From: Pelomyxa schiedti
Lineage: Eukaryota > Evosea > Pelobiontida > Pelomyxidae
Length of the DNA: 64,000 bases
Assembly: GCA_020536535.1 (NCBI GenBank)
Contig: JAHLWZ010000846.1
Span: 1-64,000 of the forward strand
Reading direction: 5' to 3'
In this document: piece by piece, positions 34,645-46,276 of the stretch
Numbering within the stretch: the first letter of the stretch is position 1
How the letters are laid out: the number at the start of each line of letters is the position of its first letter
The notes under the pieces: generated by a model
Database searches by the model: none
Told to the model about the DNA's origin: nothing
What the model saw: only the letters and a program-made list of their open reading frames with translations
Made by a program: the position numbers and the translations under genes

Positions 34645-37600
34645 ATGGACAGCACGACCGTTACCAACGTTCTAGCGCTATTGGACCCCAGTGAGCCGGC
34701 CGAAATTCGTGTTGCTGCCCTTAGCAGGCTCAACGACTTGGTCGACGAGTTTTGGTTTGAGGTCGCCGATCAAATCGCCGCTATAGAGGTCATGTACGAA
34801 GATCCTACGTTTGAAAAGCGTGACCTTGCCGCTCTTGTCGCCTCAAAGGTAAGTTTATCTTCGCCGTACTGGAGTATTAACGAAGTAAATTCAGGTCTAC
34901 TACCACCTCGACGAATACCGTTCAGCTATGCAATACGCGCTGGGTGCTGGTGGCTTACTCAATATCGACGATACTACCAGCGAATTTGTCACTACAATCA
35001 TCACGAAGTGCATCGATGAGTACACAAGATTGCGACAAGAACAAGAGCGTACTACTGATGTGGTATGCTAACAAATAAAAATCTGACTTTTTTTTTTAAC
35101 TAAATGAATCATATCCAGGTAATGATTGACGATAGACTTGTGAGTGTAGTCGAAAAGGTTTTTCAGCGGTGCTTGAAGCAGCGTGATTTCAAGTTAGCAA
35201 TCGGAATAGCTCTTGATTCTAGGAGACTAGATACAGTACGGTTCCACTCCAGAGGCCACGTTTACTCACAGTCAGTAGGTGGAAGAGGCCATTAAACTTT
35301 CTGAAGGACACATGCTCAATTACTGCCGAAAACTTGCACTTGCCGATCAGCCTCTCACCGACAATTGGGTGCACCCCACCCGCACATCAGCAGCATCACA
35401 GACTTCACGTGCCACACATTCGTCCAGCCACACCCTCAGCATTATAGACACCACTTCAACCCGTATTCTCCTTCCTCGTCCTTTCCGTTCGGACCTTTTC
35501 CGCCTCCTTGTGAAGTTATACAATGAACAACCTCAACCAGACTACCCTGCCCTCTGCCAGTGTTTAATACACCTTGGTGACACCCAAGCTGTAGCTGCAT
35601 TGTTGCTGAAATTGTTGGATCAGCCTGACAAAAATTCTGTACTACTTGCTTACCAAATTGCTTTTGACATTTGCGAGTCCTCCCCCCAGTCTGTATTGAA
35701 TACATTGAAAGAACTTTTGTGTGTCAAAGAGGTACTTCAAATGATTTTTTTCTTTTTTTACGAGTTCTAAGTTGAGATATTAAGGTACCAACAGTCGAAA
35801 CACCAAAACCTGCTGAAGCCACTGCAACACAAACAACAACTGCACCTACTCCAGCACAAACAACACCAACACTTCCTAAGACTAATTTGGAAAAATTGTT
35901 GTCTATCATTTCTGGGGAGGTATGCACATTTTTTTTTATGCATCTAGTAGGATCACTCTAAGTTGTATTTCAGATCTCTATTAACCTGTACCTTGATTTT
36001 CTGTATCGACATAACAACACCGACCTCCTCATTTTATCAAATATCAAGAACTCCTTGGATAAGAGTTCTGTCTTGCATTCTGCTACTGTCTTCGCAAACG
36101 CGTGAGTACTCAATAATAATATATAATGACTTTCCAACCGTTTTTCCTTACACAATTGAACTTTAGGTTAATGAATTCCGGAACTACTAGTGATACTTTC
36201 TTGCGAGATAACCTTGAGTGGTTGTCGAAAGCCACGAACTGGGCAAAATTCTCTGCTACAGCGGGGCTTGGCGTTATTCATAAGGGGCATCTCAAAGAAG
36301 CTAGGAAACTCCTTAGCCCCTATTTACCACAAACAGCAGGCGGCCCGGATCAAGGTTCTCCATACAGTGAAGGTGGGGCATTGTATGCCTTGGGCTTAAT
36401 CCATGCAAACCACGGTGCCAGCATTCTTGAATACTTGCTTGGAGCACTAAAAGGTGCTGCAAACAAGGAGATTGTTTTACACGGGTGTTGCTTAGGTCTT
36501 GGGTTAGCAGCCATGGGTACTTACCAATTCTTATTTATTTTTATTCTAATAATATTCTCAGCATCTGAAAACGAAGGAGTTTATGATGAACTACGAACTA
36601 TTTTGTATATGATGGTGGACAGTGCAGTTTCCGGTGAAGCTGCTGGCCTAGCCATGGGTCTTGTTATGTTGGGTTCTGGTTCCGCCAAGGCAATTTCCGA
36701 GATGATTGCCTACGCACATGACACTCAGCACGAACGTATTATTAGGGTATGAATTACCATTCTCACAACTTCCGTTTAACATAAAAAAAGGGACTTGCTA
36801 TCGGTATGGCACTGGTTGTTTTTGGGCGCCAGGAGGAGGCAGATACACTTATTGAACAATTACTGCTCGACAAAGATGCCATTCTCCGCTACGGTGGGAT
36901 GTACGCCATTGCTTTGGCTTACTGTGGGACTGGTTCTGCTCGTGCAATCAAGAGGCTTCTTCATGAAGTATTTTACTATTTTGATACTTTTGAGCTCAAT
37001 GATGTTGCAGGCAGTGAGTGACGTTTCTGATGACGTTCGCAGAGCTGCAGTAACGGGTTTGGGATTCGTTTTATGCAGGCAGCCACAGCAGTGTCCCCAC
37101 GTTGTATCTCTCCTCACAGATAGTTATAATCCCCATGTCAGGTATTTATATCACTTTGTTTAATTTTGTCTTCTGGGTTCCTTCTCCCATTGAAAATATA
37201 CCCTAGGTATGGTGCCACACTTGCACTTGGAATAGCGTGTGCAGGATCGGCACTTTCGGAAGCAGTAGATTTACTTGAGCCAATGACCAAAGATCCCGTG
37301 GACTTTGTCAGGCAAGGAGCTATGATCTCCTTGGCACTTGTTCTCATGCAAACATCCAAACAACTGGAACCACGCGTTGAAACAGTGTGCTTCAATAACT
37401 TCCTTTACATATTCTGACTTTCTCCAGATTTGTAAACTTTACGACTCCAAAGTGACTGAGAAAGGGGAAGAACTTCTCAGTAAAATGGGAGCCATCCTTT
37501 CTACAGGAATCATCAATGCTGTACGCTTCGATAAAATCTTCAAAATCAAAGAAATAACATACCACACACAGGGAGGACGCAATACAACCGTGTCACTCCT

Positions 37601-38540
37601 TTCGCCCACGGGTCCTGTAAATTTCATTGCTGCAGTGGGTCTCGCCATATTCTGCCAGCACTGGTATGTTTGTTGTCAATTCAACAGGTATTCACACTTT
37701 AAAGGTACTGGTTCCCATATGTGCACTTCCTGAGCCTTTCTCTGATGCCAACCACCATTATTGGATTGGACGCTGATCTGAACATTGTGCCTTCATTCAA
37801 GTACAAGTCGGACGTCCCCCCACCAATGTTTGCTTATCCTGCCAAAGTGAAACCACCAGAGAAGGTAAGGAAAATAGTCCTCTCGAGCTGGGGTAACTTT
37901 AATGTAGGTCCAACACACGAAAGGAACAACCTCAACCCTTTCCTATAATCGAAATAAGCCGCAGGCCAAAAAAGCCCAGCCAGCTGACAAGAAGGACGAC
38001 AAAGCAACAGCTATGGAAGTTGTACGTAATCTTTTCATCCCAAGGTATGCTAAAAGTTTACAGGACGATACCAAGAGCACTGGAAAACCTGCTCCTGCCA
38101 CACAAACTAACTCCACACCAAATGTTGCTCCAACTTCCACTCCAACACCCACTCCAGCCCCAGCATCAACCGCAGCAGCAGCACCACAAAGTGCCACATC
38201 CAAAGAAGCAGCAGATCCCACAAAACCAAAGGAGGTGGAACCGGAAAAAGCAGTTCCACCACCACCGTTCGAAATTCTCGAGAATGCATCCCGCGTCACC
38301 CAGTTGCAGCGCAAATACATCGTATTCAGCCAAAATGCCGAGTACACGCCCGTCAAGAACGAGAACGCCTACGGCATTGTCATACTACAAAAATCAACAA
38401 CAGCCGCTTCCACAACAGCACCCGAAGCTGCAACAACCCCGGCTGACGTTCCTGCACCAGGTGCACCTCTGTCAATGTTCCCTCCTGAGAACCCACCTAC
38501 ATCCACCCAACCACCAACACCCTTTGAGTGGAACGAGTAG
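34645..38540 (+). CDS. RPN2: 26S proteasome regulatory subunit Rpn2/PSMD1
   Basis: Largest non-ATPase subunit of the proteasome base, a scaffold for ubiquitin receptor Rpn13. Start [20 protein letters not shown], chosen because the alternative upstream in-frame codons encode a Lys-rich non-conserved leader. About 14 exons. N-terminal helical part: [60 protein letters not shown]. The PC-repeat toroid shows [100 protein letters not shown] and [19 protein letters not shown]. The C-terminus has Pro/Thr/Ala-rich insertion sequence, [20 protein letters not shown], and ends TPFEWNE, similar to the acidic Rpn13-binding tail. Confidence 0.95.
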
Positions 38541-38914
38541 GAACAATTTTAAATTAAGAGTTCTCCCAGTATTAAGCTGTTGGGTTTTCCAAACACAAAG
38601 CTTGCGCAGAGCGTATGAAGCACCTGTTCAGGTGCCCACGCTCCCCCAGCTCGGTGCATACAAGAGGATCAGTTGCTAGGGATTTCTTCTTCCCATTTTT
38701 TCTACTATTTTGTGGGAAGCCGTGCTGGTGAGATTAAAAAGAAGAAGTCCCTAAAAAACGATCTTGGTGCTTTTGTCTACATCTCGTGTGGAGGAGAGGT
38801 GTACTGTTGGGGGTGTCAAAGCAATTGAGGGTCTTCAGTCTTCTTTGTGTCCCTTTGTTGTTGAGTGCAAGCAACTTGGCTGTGTTGGCATAAAGTTGGT
38901 TATCAGTTGCTGTT
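38541..38914. other. Spacer between convergent genes
   Basis: 374 bp between the stops of the Rpn2 gene (+) and the kinase-like gene (-), far longer than the other convergent gaps (41-88 bp). It contains the inverted repeat at 38677-38753. No coding region is supported. Confidence 0.6.
38677..38753 (+). terminator. Imperfect inverted repeat, possible 3'-end hairpin
   Basis: Arms 38677-38691 (TAGGGATTTCTTCTT) and 38739-38753 (AAGAAGAAGTCCCTA) pair over 15 positions with one G-U wobble as a plus-strand RNA; on the minus strand that position would be a mismatch. A second short stem (CTTCCCA with TGGGAAG) can form inside the 47-base loop but overlaps the outer arm. It is located 137 bases after the Rpn2 stop, so it may mark the mRNA 3' end. 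Function is inference. Confidence 0.35.
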
Positions 38915-41618
38915 CTAGGTCAGGGTTACATCTGTTCTTGGTCTTTTGGAACTCCTTTTTGGATTCTGTGCAGGACCAGGGGCGCTTCGTTTCACCTGCA
39001 GCAGGACTCCCTCGTCAGTTTTGCTGGTGGTTGATGTGCACTTGATGGCACCGTCGTTATCATTGTTTGCTGCCGCCGCGGTCGACGAGGGTGTGTTGGC
39101 AGGGGCATCATCGACTGTCATTGGTGCAGTAGCAGCTGTTGCCGGTGATTTGGAGAGGTTGGAGTGTGCCGATGATGTGGGGGATACAGCCAACTGGCAT
39201 TGTGCCAATGTGGGTGTGTTGTTGCACACAGGCTTCGTTTCTGGAATGATTGTGAAGTAGCGGTGCTGCAAGGCGGTGTCGACGCTCACAGCCTTTTTGA
39301 TGAGCGCTTGACTGAGGTCATTCCCGTCAGCAGTGCGACAGGAGGCACTCACGTGATGACTGACCAGGAGTTCGCCAACGAGCAACAGGTCGGATTCAGG
39401 GCCACTGACCTCGCCGGGGTGATTGTTGAACGCTCTGAGGTGCTCCAGCGGCCTCCCTCTCTCAATCTCGGCCCACTCCAAATCCACCAGAACCCAGTGG
39501 CCTTGTTCACAATCTCGCATCACATTCGCCCAGCGAATGTCACAATGGAAGATTTCGGCTTCATGCAGCGTCTTCAATGCGCACAGTATCGCTTTGATGG
39601 CAGAGGCAAGGTCCACTTGGTTGACAGGCATGTCGTCGAAGCATGGTCTCATCTGGTAACTCACATCCTTGTCAGAACAGAAATACCCCGCAGCCTTGAA
39701 TGCCAGATTTGGGTTTCGGCGGGGCAGGGAGGAGAGCCTGTTGTACACCGTCCGCAGGATGGCAACCTGCCGGGATCCTTTGGAGTTGTTGTTTTGGTGA
39801 CCTCAATTTCACTTGGAGGAGGTCTCACCGAAATGCGGAGTACCGCACGTGACTCCGGTCGGTAAATGGTTTCAGTTTTCATGATGTGTGTCTTGTGGAG
39901 GTAGCAGGCAATGCGAACCATGTTGATGCTTGCGATGACAATTTGTGTGAAGTCCTGTTGGGCGGTTGTTAGCAGTTGTCTGGTAAAATACACTTGATAC
40001 ACGTAAATTCGGGTTGCGGAAATGCTCACACCTCAATACAGCTATGTAAGAACTGGTGACCACCAAAAAGAACGATTGAGTCATGGAACTGTGCTCCCCG
40101 AGGGTTGTTCTTGTTTGTCGTAAGGACAAATTGCATGGCAGACTTGTTAGCTGCAATCCCAAGATGAAACCAGACACGGTTCCAGATAGGGAAGAATGTT
40201 GACTTATCCATAAGGTCGCCCCTTCCTTTTCCCAGCATTTCCTTTTTCATTTCAACTGTTTTTTTTAGAGGAACATACCAGAGAGCATTTCTATCTGATT
40301 GAGTAAAAGGGATACATCAGGGAAAACAGAGCCTGAGGTTGATGGCGTTCGCCTATTAGTGCTGGTTGGATTTCCGCTACTGTGGCCCAAAGGAGGCTGT
40401 GGCACATTCCCTGTGGGTGAGCAACCAACACTTGTACTTGCCCTTGAGCTTGATTTGCTTGCATTTATTGATGAATGATCCTTTTCTATGACGGCAACTT
40501 GGAATCTGTTTGTGTCACTGATAATACATTCCAACTCTTTCCAAAGTCCTTCCACAAGCTGAAACTTGCGTTCTACTGTGCCTTCAGTGCCAACAGTGTT
40601 ATTAAAATCACCCTGTGCAATGCTGCCAAAAGATATCAGTGTGAAATGTCTCTACTTCATGAAAAATTAAAATATATTTGCCACCCAGTCAGGTGCGTGT
40701 TTAAAACCTGTTCAAGAACTTAGCTATCTTGGCTCCCAGACGTTGGTGCCCATGTGCAGCGTCCTCGATGCACCAAGGAGGTTCAAGAAGCTTGCAACTG
40801 CGACCCTCGGCCGAAATTGACGACAGTGAGATGGGGATAGGAACTGGAAATTCTGATTTCAACAACTCCTCAATGAGAGAGATCACTGCTGCAGGCGCAA
40901 GATACTCTTCCACAAGGTGATCTATTTTCTGTGCCGTTTCCGCCTCAATTATCAACAGCCTTTCAACCCAGCCAGAGAACCAGCTTTTCGACTCTACAAA
41001 CCCCAGATTCAGTTTTTCTTTCTTTATAAAGACTGATATCATACCAGAAATGCTCCATACGGTTCTTTTTTCCTTTGCCCACACCTTGACAGCTTCAAGA
41101 CTATTCAAACACCTCAGTTTGATGCGATCGTCCTGGATTGAAAAGAGATATTCTCTCAGATTTCTCTTCTCACTCTCTGGCAGGCTGGAACTTTCAACTT
41201 GTAGAAGAAGAGTGGTGCATTTTTTGAACGCTTCTGTCTTTTCCTCTTCTTCTTCTTTTGCATAGGGAATCTCTTGTGTGCCTTTCTCTTTTGCGGCTTC
41301 TTCTTTTACGACGCGAATAACTGCGAGCACCAGCTCTTTATGCAAGTCTCTCCTTGGGGAACCGTTTCGGTACAGAATGGGGTGTTGAATTACGTCAGGT
41401 AAAAAACGGTACAGATCACCGAGGGCGTCGACTTCACCGGCAAGAACCGACACGCACATATCTCGAACCACCAGTTGTTGATTGCTGTCAGGTGCAGCCG
41501 ACGCAGACGCCGCAGCACTTGGTACGGACGATGCCATCTTCCGGTACTGCGGGGGTTTTTTTTTTATCGCGATTGGCGATCGTACGGAGTGCCCGTTTTC
41601 GGATCCTGATCTGTTCAT
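38915..41618 (-). CDS. Protein kinase-like fold protein of HCDIRWxN type
   Basis: Divergent kinase. The start is ATG 41618, or the in-frame ATG at 41537 (MASSVPSAAAS). The N-terminal half is helical and charged (LYRFLPDVIQHPILYRNGSP; EEEEEKTEAFKKC; LPESEKRNLREYLFSIQDDR). A Ser-rich linker follows, then the kinase-like domain, with upper-lobe strands near RAVLRISVRPPPSEIEVAI. The catalytic loop is FHCDIRWANVMRD (HxDxxxxN) and the metal loop HWVLVDLEWAE (DxE in place of DFG). Helical sequence follows and then a Ser/Thr/Ala-rich tail ending in basic NPKRSSKRPRTDV, a likely nuclear signal. HCDIRW resembles the kinase domains of Crinkler-type and related host-directed proteins rather than standard kinases (inference). 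Introns are 33-85 nt. Confidence 0.75.
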
Positions 41619-41966
41619 TGTTCTGTTATTCTCCTAACTTGACATTATTCCTGGGTGATGGTGACGTAACATCTACTGTGGCTTGGTAGATATCCTCCCC
41701 AGGATCCCTCTCACAGCTCTTGAGGGATATAACATCATGGGGTAGTAGTTTGGGTTTAGCACCTCCACCACATGTAGTAGTCGAGTCTCTAAAGGAATCA
41801 AGGGAGAACTTTGGGCAGGTCTCTCCGACTATCATCATTGTGGTGCGCCCACAGGGTGCAGGGCAAACACCTCATGCTAGTGTTTGCAGCAAAAGAAGTG
41901 TCCTCTTTGAATACCCATGGGAGGAAATCTGAGCTGTAAAATTTGTTTGAAACTAATTCGACGACC
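41619..41966. promoter_or_regulatory. Divergent promoter region of kinase-like and rhamnose isomerase genes
   Basis: 348 bp. Open frames occur on both strands but lack family motifs and introns that would extend them, so I see only leader and promoter sequence. If the kinase-like gene starts at 41537, the gap grows to 429 bp. Confidence 0.5.
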
Positions 41967-43737
41967 ATGAGCCACTCCCCTGGCACGACGGCGATCGACT
42001 GGGCCAAAGCAGCCTACGCCAAACTAGGCGTGGATGTAGATGCCGTGTTGGTGGCGATGCAAAAGGTAATTACCTTATGAAAATGAAAGCCCGCCCTGAC
42101 CCTTGTATGTGGCTACTTGCTGGTTTTTTTTTTGGGGGTGGGTGCGGGGTGGGCCGTAGATTTCATTGAGTATTCCATGTTGGCAAGGCGATGACGTCGG
42201 GGGGTTTGAGCACACGGGGGCGGCACTTTCAGGAGGCGGAATTGCTGTCACTGGCGCTTTTCCTGGAAAGGCGCGATGCCCTGATGAATTGAGGCAGGAT
42301 GCCGAATTTGCTTTCGGCCTTATTCCGGGCAAGCACAGATTCAACCTACACGCTATGTATGTTGAGGTTTTTCTTTTTGGTCCTGTTACTATTATTATAC
42401 TGTTTAAAGAGCAGCTAGATTGCAACTGTTCCTTGTTGTTTATTGCGTGACTTTTAATGGAATAGATATGGCGACTTCAGTAGAGGATTCCTTGACAGAG
42501 ATGCTATTACAATTCAAAACTTTGAACCATGGATTGCCTGGGCATCACGAATTGGAATAGCCCTGGATTTCAACCCGACACTCTTCTCCCACCCAAAAGC
42601 TGCTGATAATTTCACCTTGACTCACCCCAATGACGGTACAGTCCAGTGCAATCGGGATTTTTCTTAGTATTTTTTTGTTAGCAATACGCTCTTTCTGGAT
42701 TGAGCATGTGAAACATTGTCGCACCATAGCTGCTGAAATTGGCAGGCGCCTTGGGTCTCCCTGTGTTAATAACTTGTGGATCCCTGATGGATTCAAAGGT
42801 ACGATCACACACTCTATTTCTCGGCATCAAAAATCTCTATCAGATCTACCTGTGGATAGAATTGGATATCGCCAAAGATTAGTTGACTCCCTTGATGTTA
42901 TTTACAAAGAAAAGTGGGCGTTTCATTGAGTTCCTGTTTAATCTATCTCTGTAGGTTACCAGCGAACTGTGTGAGAGACTCCGTGGAGGGAAAATTGTTT
43001 GGAATTGGCGCAGAGTCTTTTACTGTGGGGTCCCATGATTTCTACCTCGGTTATGCTGTCAAGAATGGTCTTATGTTGTGCATGGATACAGGTCATTTCC
43101 ATCCAACAGAATCTGTTGCAGATAAGGTATACACAAAACAAGAACGTAAAGACCGCCAACTGTTCCAAGATATCTTCAACTCTTTTGTGTATGGACGAAA
43201 TTCTGATTCACATGAGCCGGCCTGTAAGGTGGGACAGTGACCATGTGTGCATTCTTGATGAATCCGTCACCACTATAGCTGAGGAAATTGTTAGAGCAGA
43301 AGCCATTTCTCGCGTCCATGTTGCCTTGGATTACTTCGATGGCAGCATTAACAGAGTACTTTTTTTATGCTCCTACATTATTACTATCGCTTGTGTGGAA
43401 CCAATACTTATGGTGCACTTATGTATAGGTGGGTGCCTGGGTTATTGGAGCCCGCTCTGTCCTAAAGGCATTTTTGATGGCACTATTGCAACCCCACAGC
43501 ATCCTAAAGGAAATGGAGCGATCCGGCAAGTTTGTTTTTACTTTTGCACCGATTACTGGCCAACCAAAATTCAGGTACTTTGAGCGCTTGGCACTCCTTG
43601 AAGAGCTCAAGTCAATGCCTTGGGGTGCAGTCTGGAACCAATTCTGTAAAATCAACCATGTACCGCGTGGGAACAAATGGATTGCCGCCGTTTCCAAGTA
43701 CGAGCGTGATGTACAAGCCCCAAGGTCCAGGACCTGA
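41967..43737 (+). CDS. rhaA: L-rhamnose isomerase
   Basis: Interconverts L-rhamnose and L-rhamnulose (metal-dependent TIM barrel). Start [20 protein letters not shown]. Eight or more exons with introns of about 44-95 nt. Blocks in order: [86 protein letters not shown] with [59 protein letters not shown] (metal Asp and His); [36 protein letters not shown]. It ends [12 protein letters not shown]. The metal and substrate residues of the bacterial enzyme family are present. There is no neighbouring rhamnulokinase or aldolase. Spliceosomal introns throughout show it is a resident eukaryotic gene, not contamination. Ancient transfer from bacteria is a likely origin. Confidence 0.93.
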
Positions 43738-43824
43738 ATGTATTCCAAAAGCAAGAATGAAACCAAACAAGAAAGAGAAGTGGTTTCTAATTGTTCTTTT
43801 TTTTTTTTCCCCCACAACTCGTTG

Positions 43825-46213
43825 TTAGTTGCCATAGGCAGACTTTTCTAGGTACAAGGGCTGCTGTTTACCTGGAAGGTAAATTTTGTTCTTGTGATTC
43901 AGCATGCCATTTCCGAGCCTGGAAAGGTATGATGCATAGACGAAGCCAGTGGCAAAGGCATCACAACCAGCATGGTGCATCCCGATGTTGCTGTTACTGG
44001 GTGTGCTTGTTTGTGGGGAACCGTCTTGAACAACAGGGGGTGGCGATGCAACCAGAGCGGTGGGGAGCGGCAGTGCCGTTTGGCTTGGGGGTGAAGGTGG
44101 CGATGTAGTAGCGGTTTCTGTTGCTGTTGGATGGGTGGGCAGAGTGGAAGCATGGTCGGTGGATGGTTGTTCTGGGGTGTCTTGAGTGTCCGCGGTTGTG
44201 TCAATCGGATTTGGTGTGGGTGATGTAGTTGGCAGGGAAAGTTCTTCCTTGGGGTCCTCTGGGGGTGATTCCGTTGCTGCAGTAACCACAGTACTCACTG
44301 CTGGAATACTATGCTGCGGAGCAAAACGAGTTCGCTTCTTCTGTGGTTGACATGGCTGCTGATGTAATGCGCTTCTCGATTCTTCAGCATCGAGTATTTG
44401 ATTAATATCATGTGAATAACGACATGACTTGTTCCAACGGCAGTGGCCTGTGGCCTTTCTGAAATTAAATAATTATTTACAAAGCGGAGATATCATACAG
44501 CGTATGCGTTACAACACTTCAACTTATGTGGTGTTTGAGTTGTGGAGAGGTTTCTTTTGAAACTGAGGAAAAGAGGTGTGCAAATAACAGCTCCGCGGCT
44601 CTTTGACATCCTCTCACTTTGGTTTTTGTTCAAAAAAAAAAAAAAATGAAGGCGTGTTAACCATTTCGCAAAAAGATATTGCAAGTAGGAGGCAGTCTCA
44701 TTAAACGATTTTTCAGCTATCCACTTTGTGTCGTAAAGGGGTGGAAAGTCATTTGATATCGAGTCAGAGAATTGTTTCAGATCAGGAGGTAGTTCCCCAA
44801 TGAAATTCTTATTGTATAAGAAAAGTTTAGAGAGAAAGGGACTGTAGCTACTTGGTAAAGGAAAACAAGATCTAATGAACCATTATGGAGAATAATGGGT
44901 ATTTTTTGTTGGCGTAGAATATGTGCAAAAAGAGTAACAAGTGTTTCTGGGTAAGGTTAGGCCAGTGTTAGAAATTCATATAGTTAATTATTTGCTTACG
45001 GAGTACAAGGTGAGATTACAGGCAGTTTCTAAATTATGCTGTTTGCGCTTTGTGTTTTTCATATTATTGAAATAAAAGAGGCAACAAACAACGTACTGTG
45101 GGATTTTGGCACAGATGGTTCTGCTGGTTCTTCTTTGCCTCCTCCCCAGAAGGGAATCCCTTTCAGAAATAGGTTATTCAAATCAAACCCAGTTTCCACC
45201 AGAAATTTCATTGAGCTGTGGTTGGTATCAACAAAAACCGTGGACCTTTAAGACGCACCTTGGTGTAACTTCAAAGAGGTCTTGCTTACAAACAAGCAAT
45301 TCATACGTATGAACATTGTATCGTACTGCACCAGTTGAAGTGCATGTCCTTTTTGGAGCTGCTTTCACTCCTTCACCTTTCAATTTCCCTCCAATTTCTT
45401 GGTTTGGAGACAGCGGTGCTATCTGTCGTTTTACTTGTGAAGACTGTCGTACACTGGGATTTGTTGCAGGCTTAGCAGTGGCAGATGGTTGTGGAACACG
45501 GCTAAAGGCTGAGATACCAATTTGTACAAGGGACTGAGATTGAGCAACACTGCGGAAAGAGAGGTATCGGTCAGGGATAAGCCTAGGAATTCTCCAAGTT
45601 AAAAGTAACCAACAAGTCATTCCTTTCCATACTTTTCAGCTTTCAAGTTGCCAAATCCAGTGAACTCCGTATCAATGGCAACAAAAGTGGCATGGCCAGT
45701 GGTCAGTACAATTTCATTCCACATACTTTCAAAGTTATCAACGCACACACTGACTGGGGGTGTGACAACAGCAACAGCAGTAGCCCCGGATTCGACTTCA
45801 AAACCAGGATTTGCAGTGGAGCCAGCACCGACTGACTCGGATGTAGACGTCGAAACTTCGCTTCGAAGCAAATCAGGCGGAATAGCAAGTGCGGCGCAAA
45901 ACGCGTCAGTTGGGCCACTGCCGTTGGGGCCGTGAGCCCAAAGATCTGCTGTAATATCGGTGTCGCGTTTAGTCGTTGTTTCGGTCGTGGTTACGCAAGT
46001 CGAAGATGTCGTGTTGGACCCGGTATCGCAGTCGCCACCAATGTTGGAATCCCGTTTATGGCGTGTTTCTGTGGCATCAGGAAGCTCAGTCGAATGGCAC
46101 GAGGCAGTAGTTGCCTGCTCCGACTCAGACGCAGGCGACGACACCGTAACGAGAGGGGGGTCAACAGCAGCGGTACCCATAATTTCCGTGACCTCTCGCT
46201 TGGGCGTCTGCAT
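43825..46213 (-). CDS. TOE1: TOE1-like CAF1-family 3' exonuclease with CCCH zinc finger
   Basis: DEDD deadenylase-type nuclease; animal TOE1 trims snRNA and poly(A) tails in Cajal bodies. Start MQTPKREVTEI. The first ~150 residues are Ser/Thr/acidic low complexity. Catalytic region: ATFVAIDTEFTGFGNLKAEK (Asp-Glu), then after a 50-nt intron LIPDRYLSFRSVAQSQSLVQ and IGISAF, VRYNVHTYELLV, TLFAHILRQQKIPIILHN, GSLDLVFLYQ (Asp) and DFPPLYDTKWIAEKSF (Asp). A CCCH finger (ATGHCRWNKSCRYSHDINQI) follows, then a Thr/Pro-rich linker, and the C-terminal part of the nuclease fold: HHAGCDAFATGFVYASYLSR with NKIYLPGKQQPLYLEKSAY. Its stop converges on the rhamnose isomerase gene (87 bp). Confidence 0.9.
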
Positions 46214-46276
46214 TCTCGGTGGCGGCCGGCACAAATGGAAATGACGGACAGCGAAAAGAAACAACAAAAAAAGTAA
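46214..46276. promoter_or_regulatory. Shared 63-bp divergent promoter region
   Basis: This is the shortest promoter gap in the window. Start codons of the TOE1-like gene (-) and CDC40 gene (+) are 63 bp apart, so transcription starts must be very close or overlap. Both products are RNA-processing factors. Confidence 0.6.

Noticed and set aside
39661-40029. Continuous minus-strand frame across the kinase-like upper lobe
   Set aside because: Read straight through, it leaves the kinase frame. A 33-nt intron before VAILRTVYNRL restores it, so the frame is an exon plus read-through.
41967-43737. Bacterial contamination as source of the rhamnose isomerase
   Set aside because: The coding sequence is interrupted by many GT-AG introns of local size and base composition and lies between clearly eukaryotic genes.
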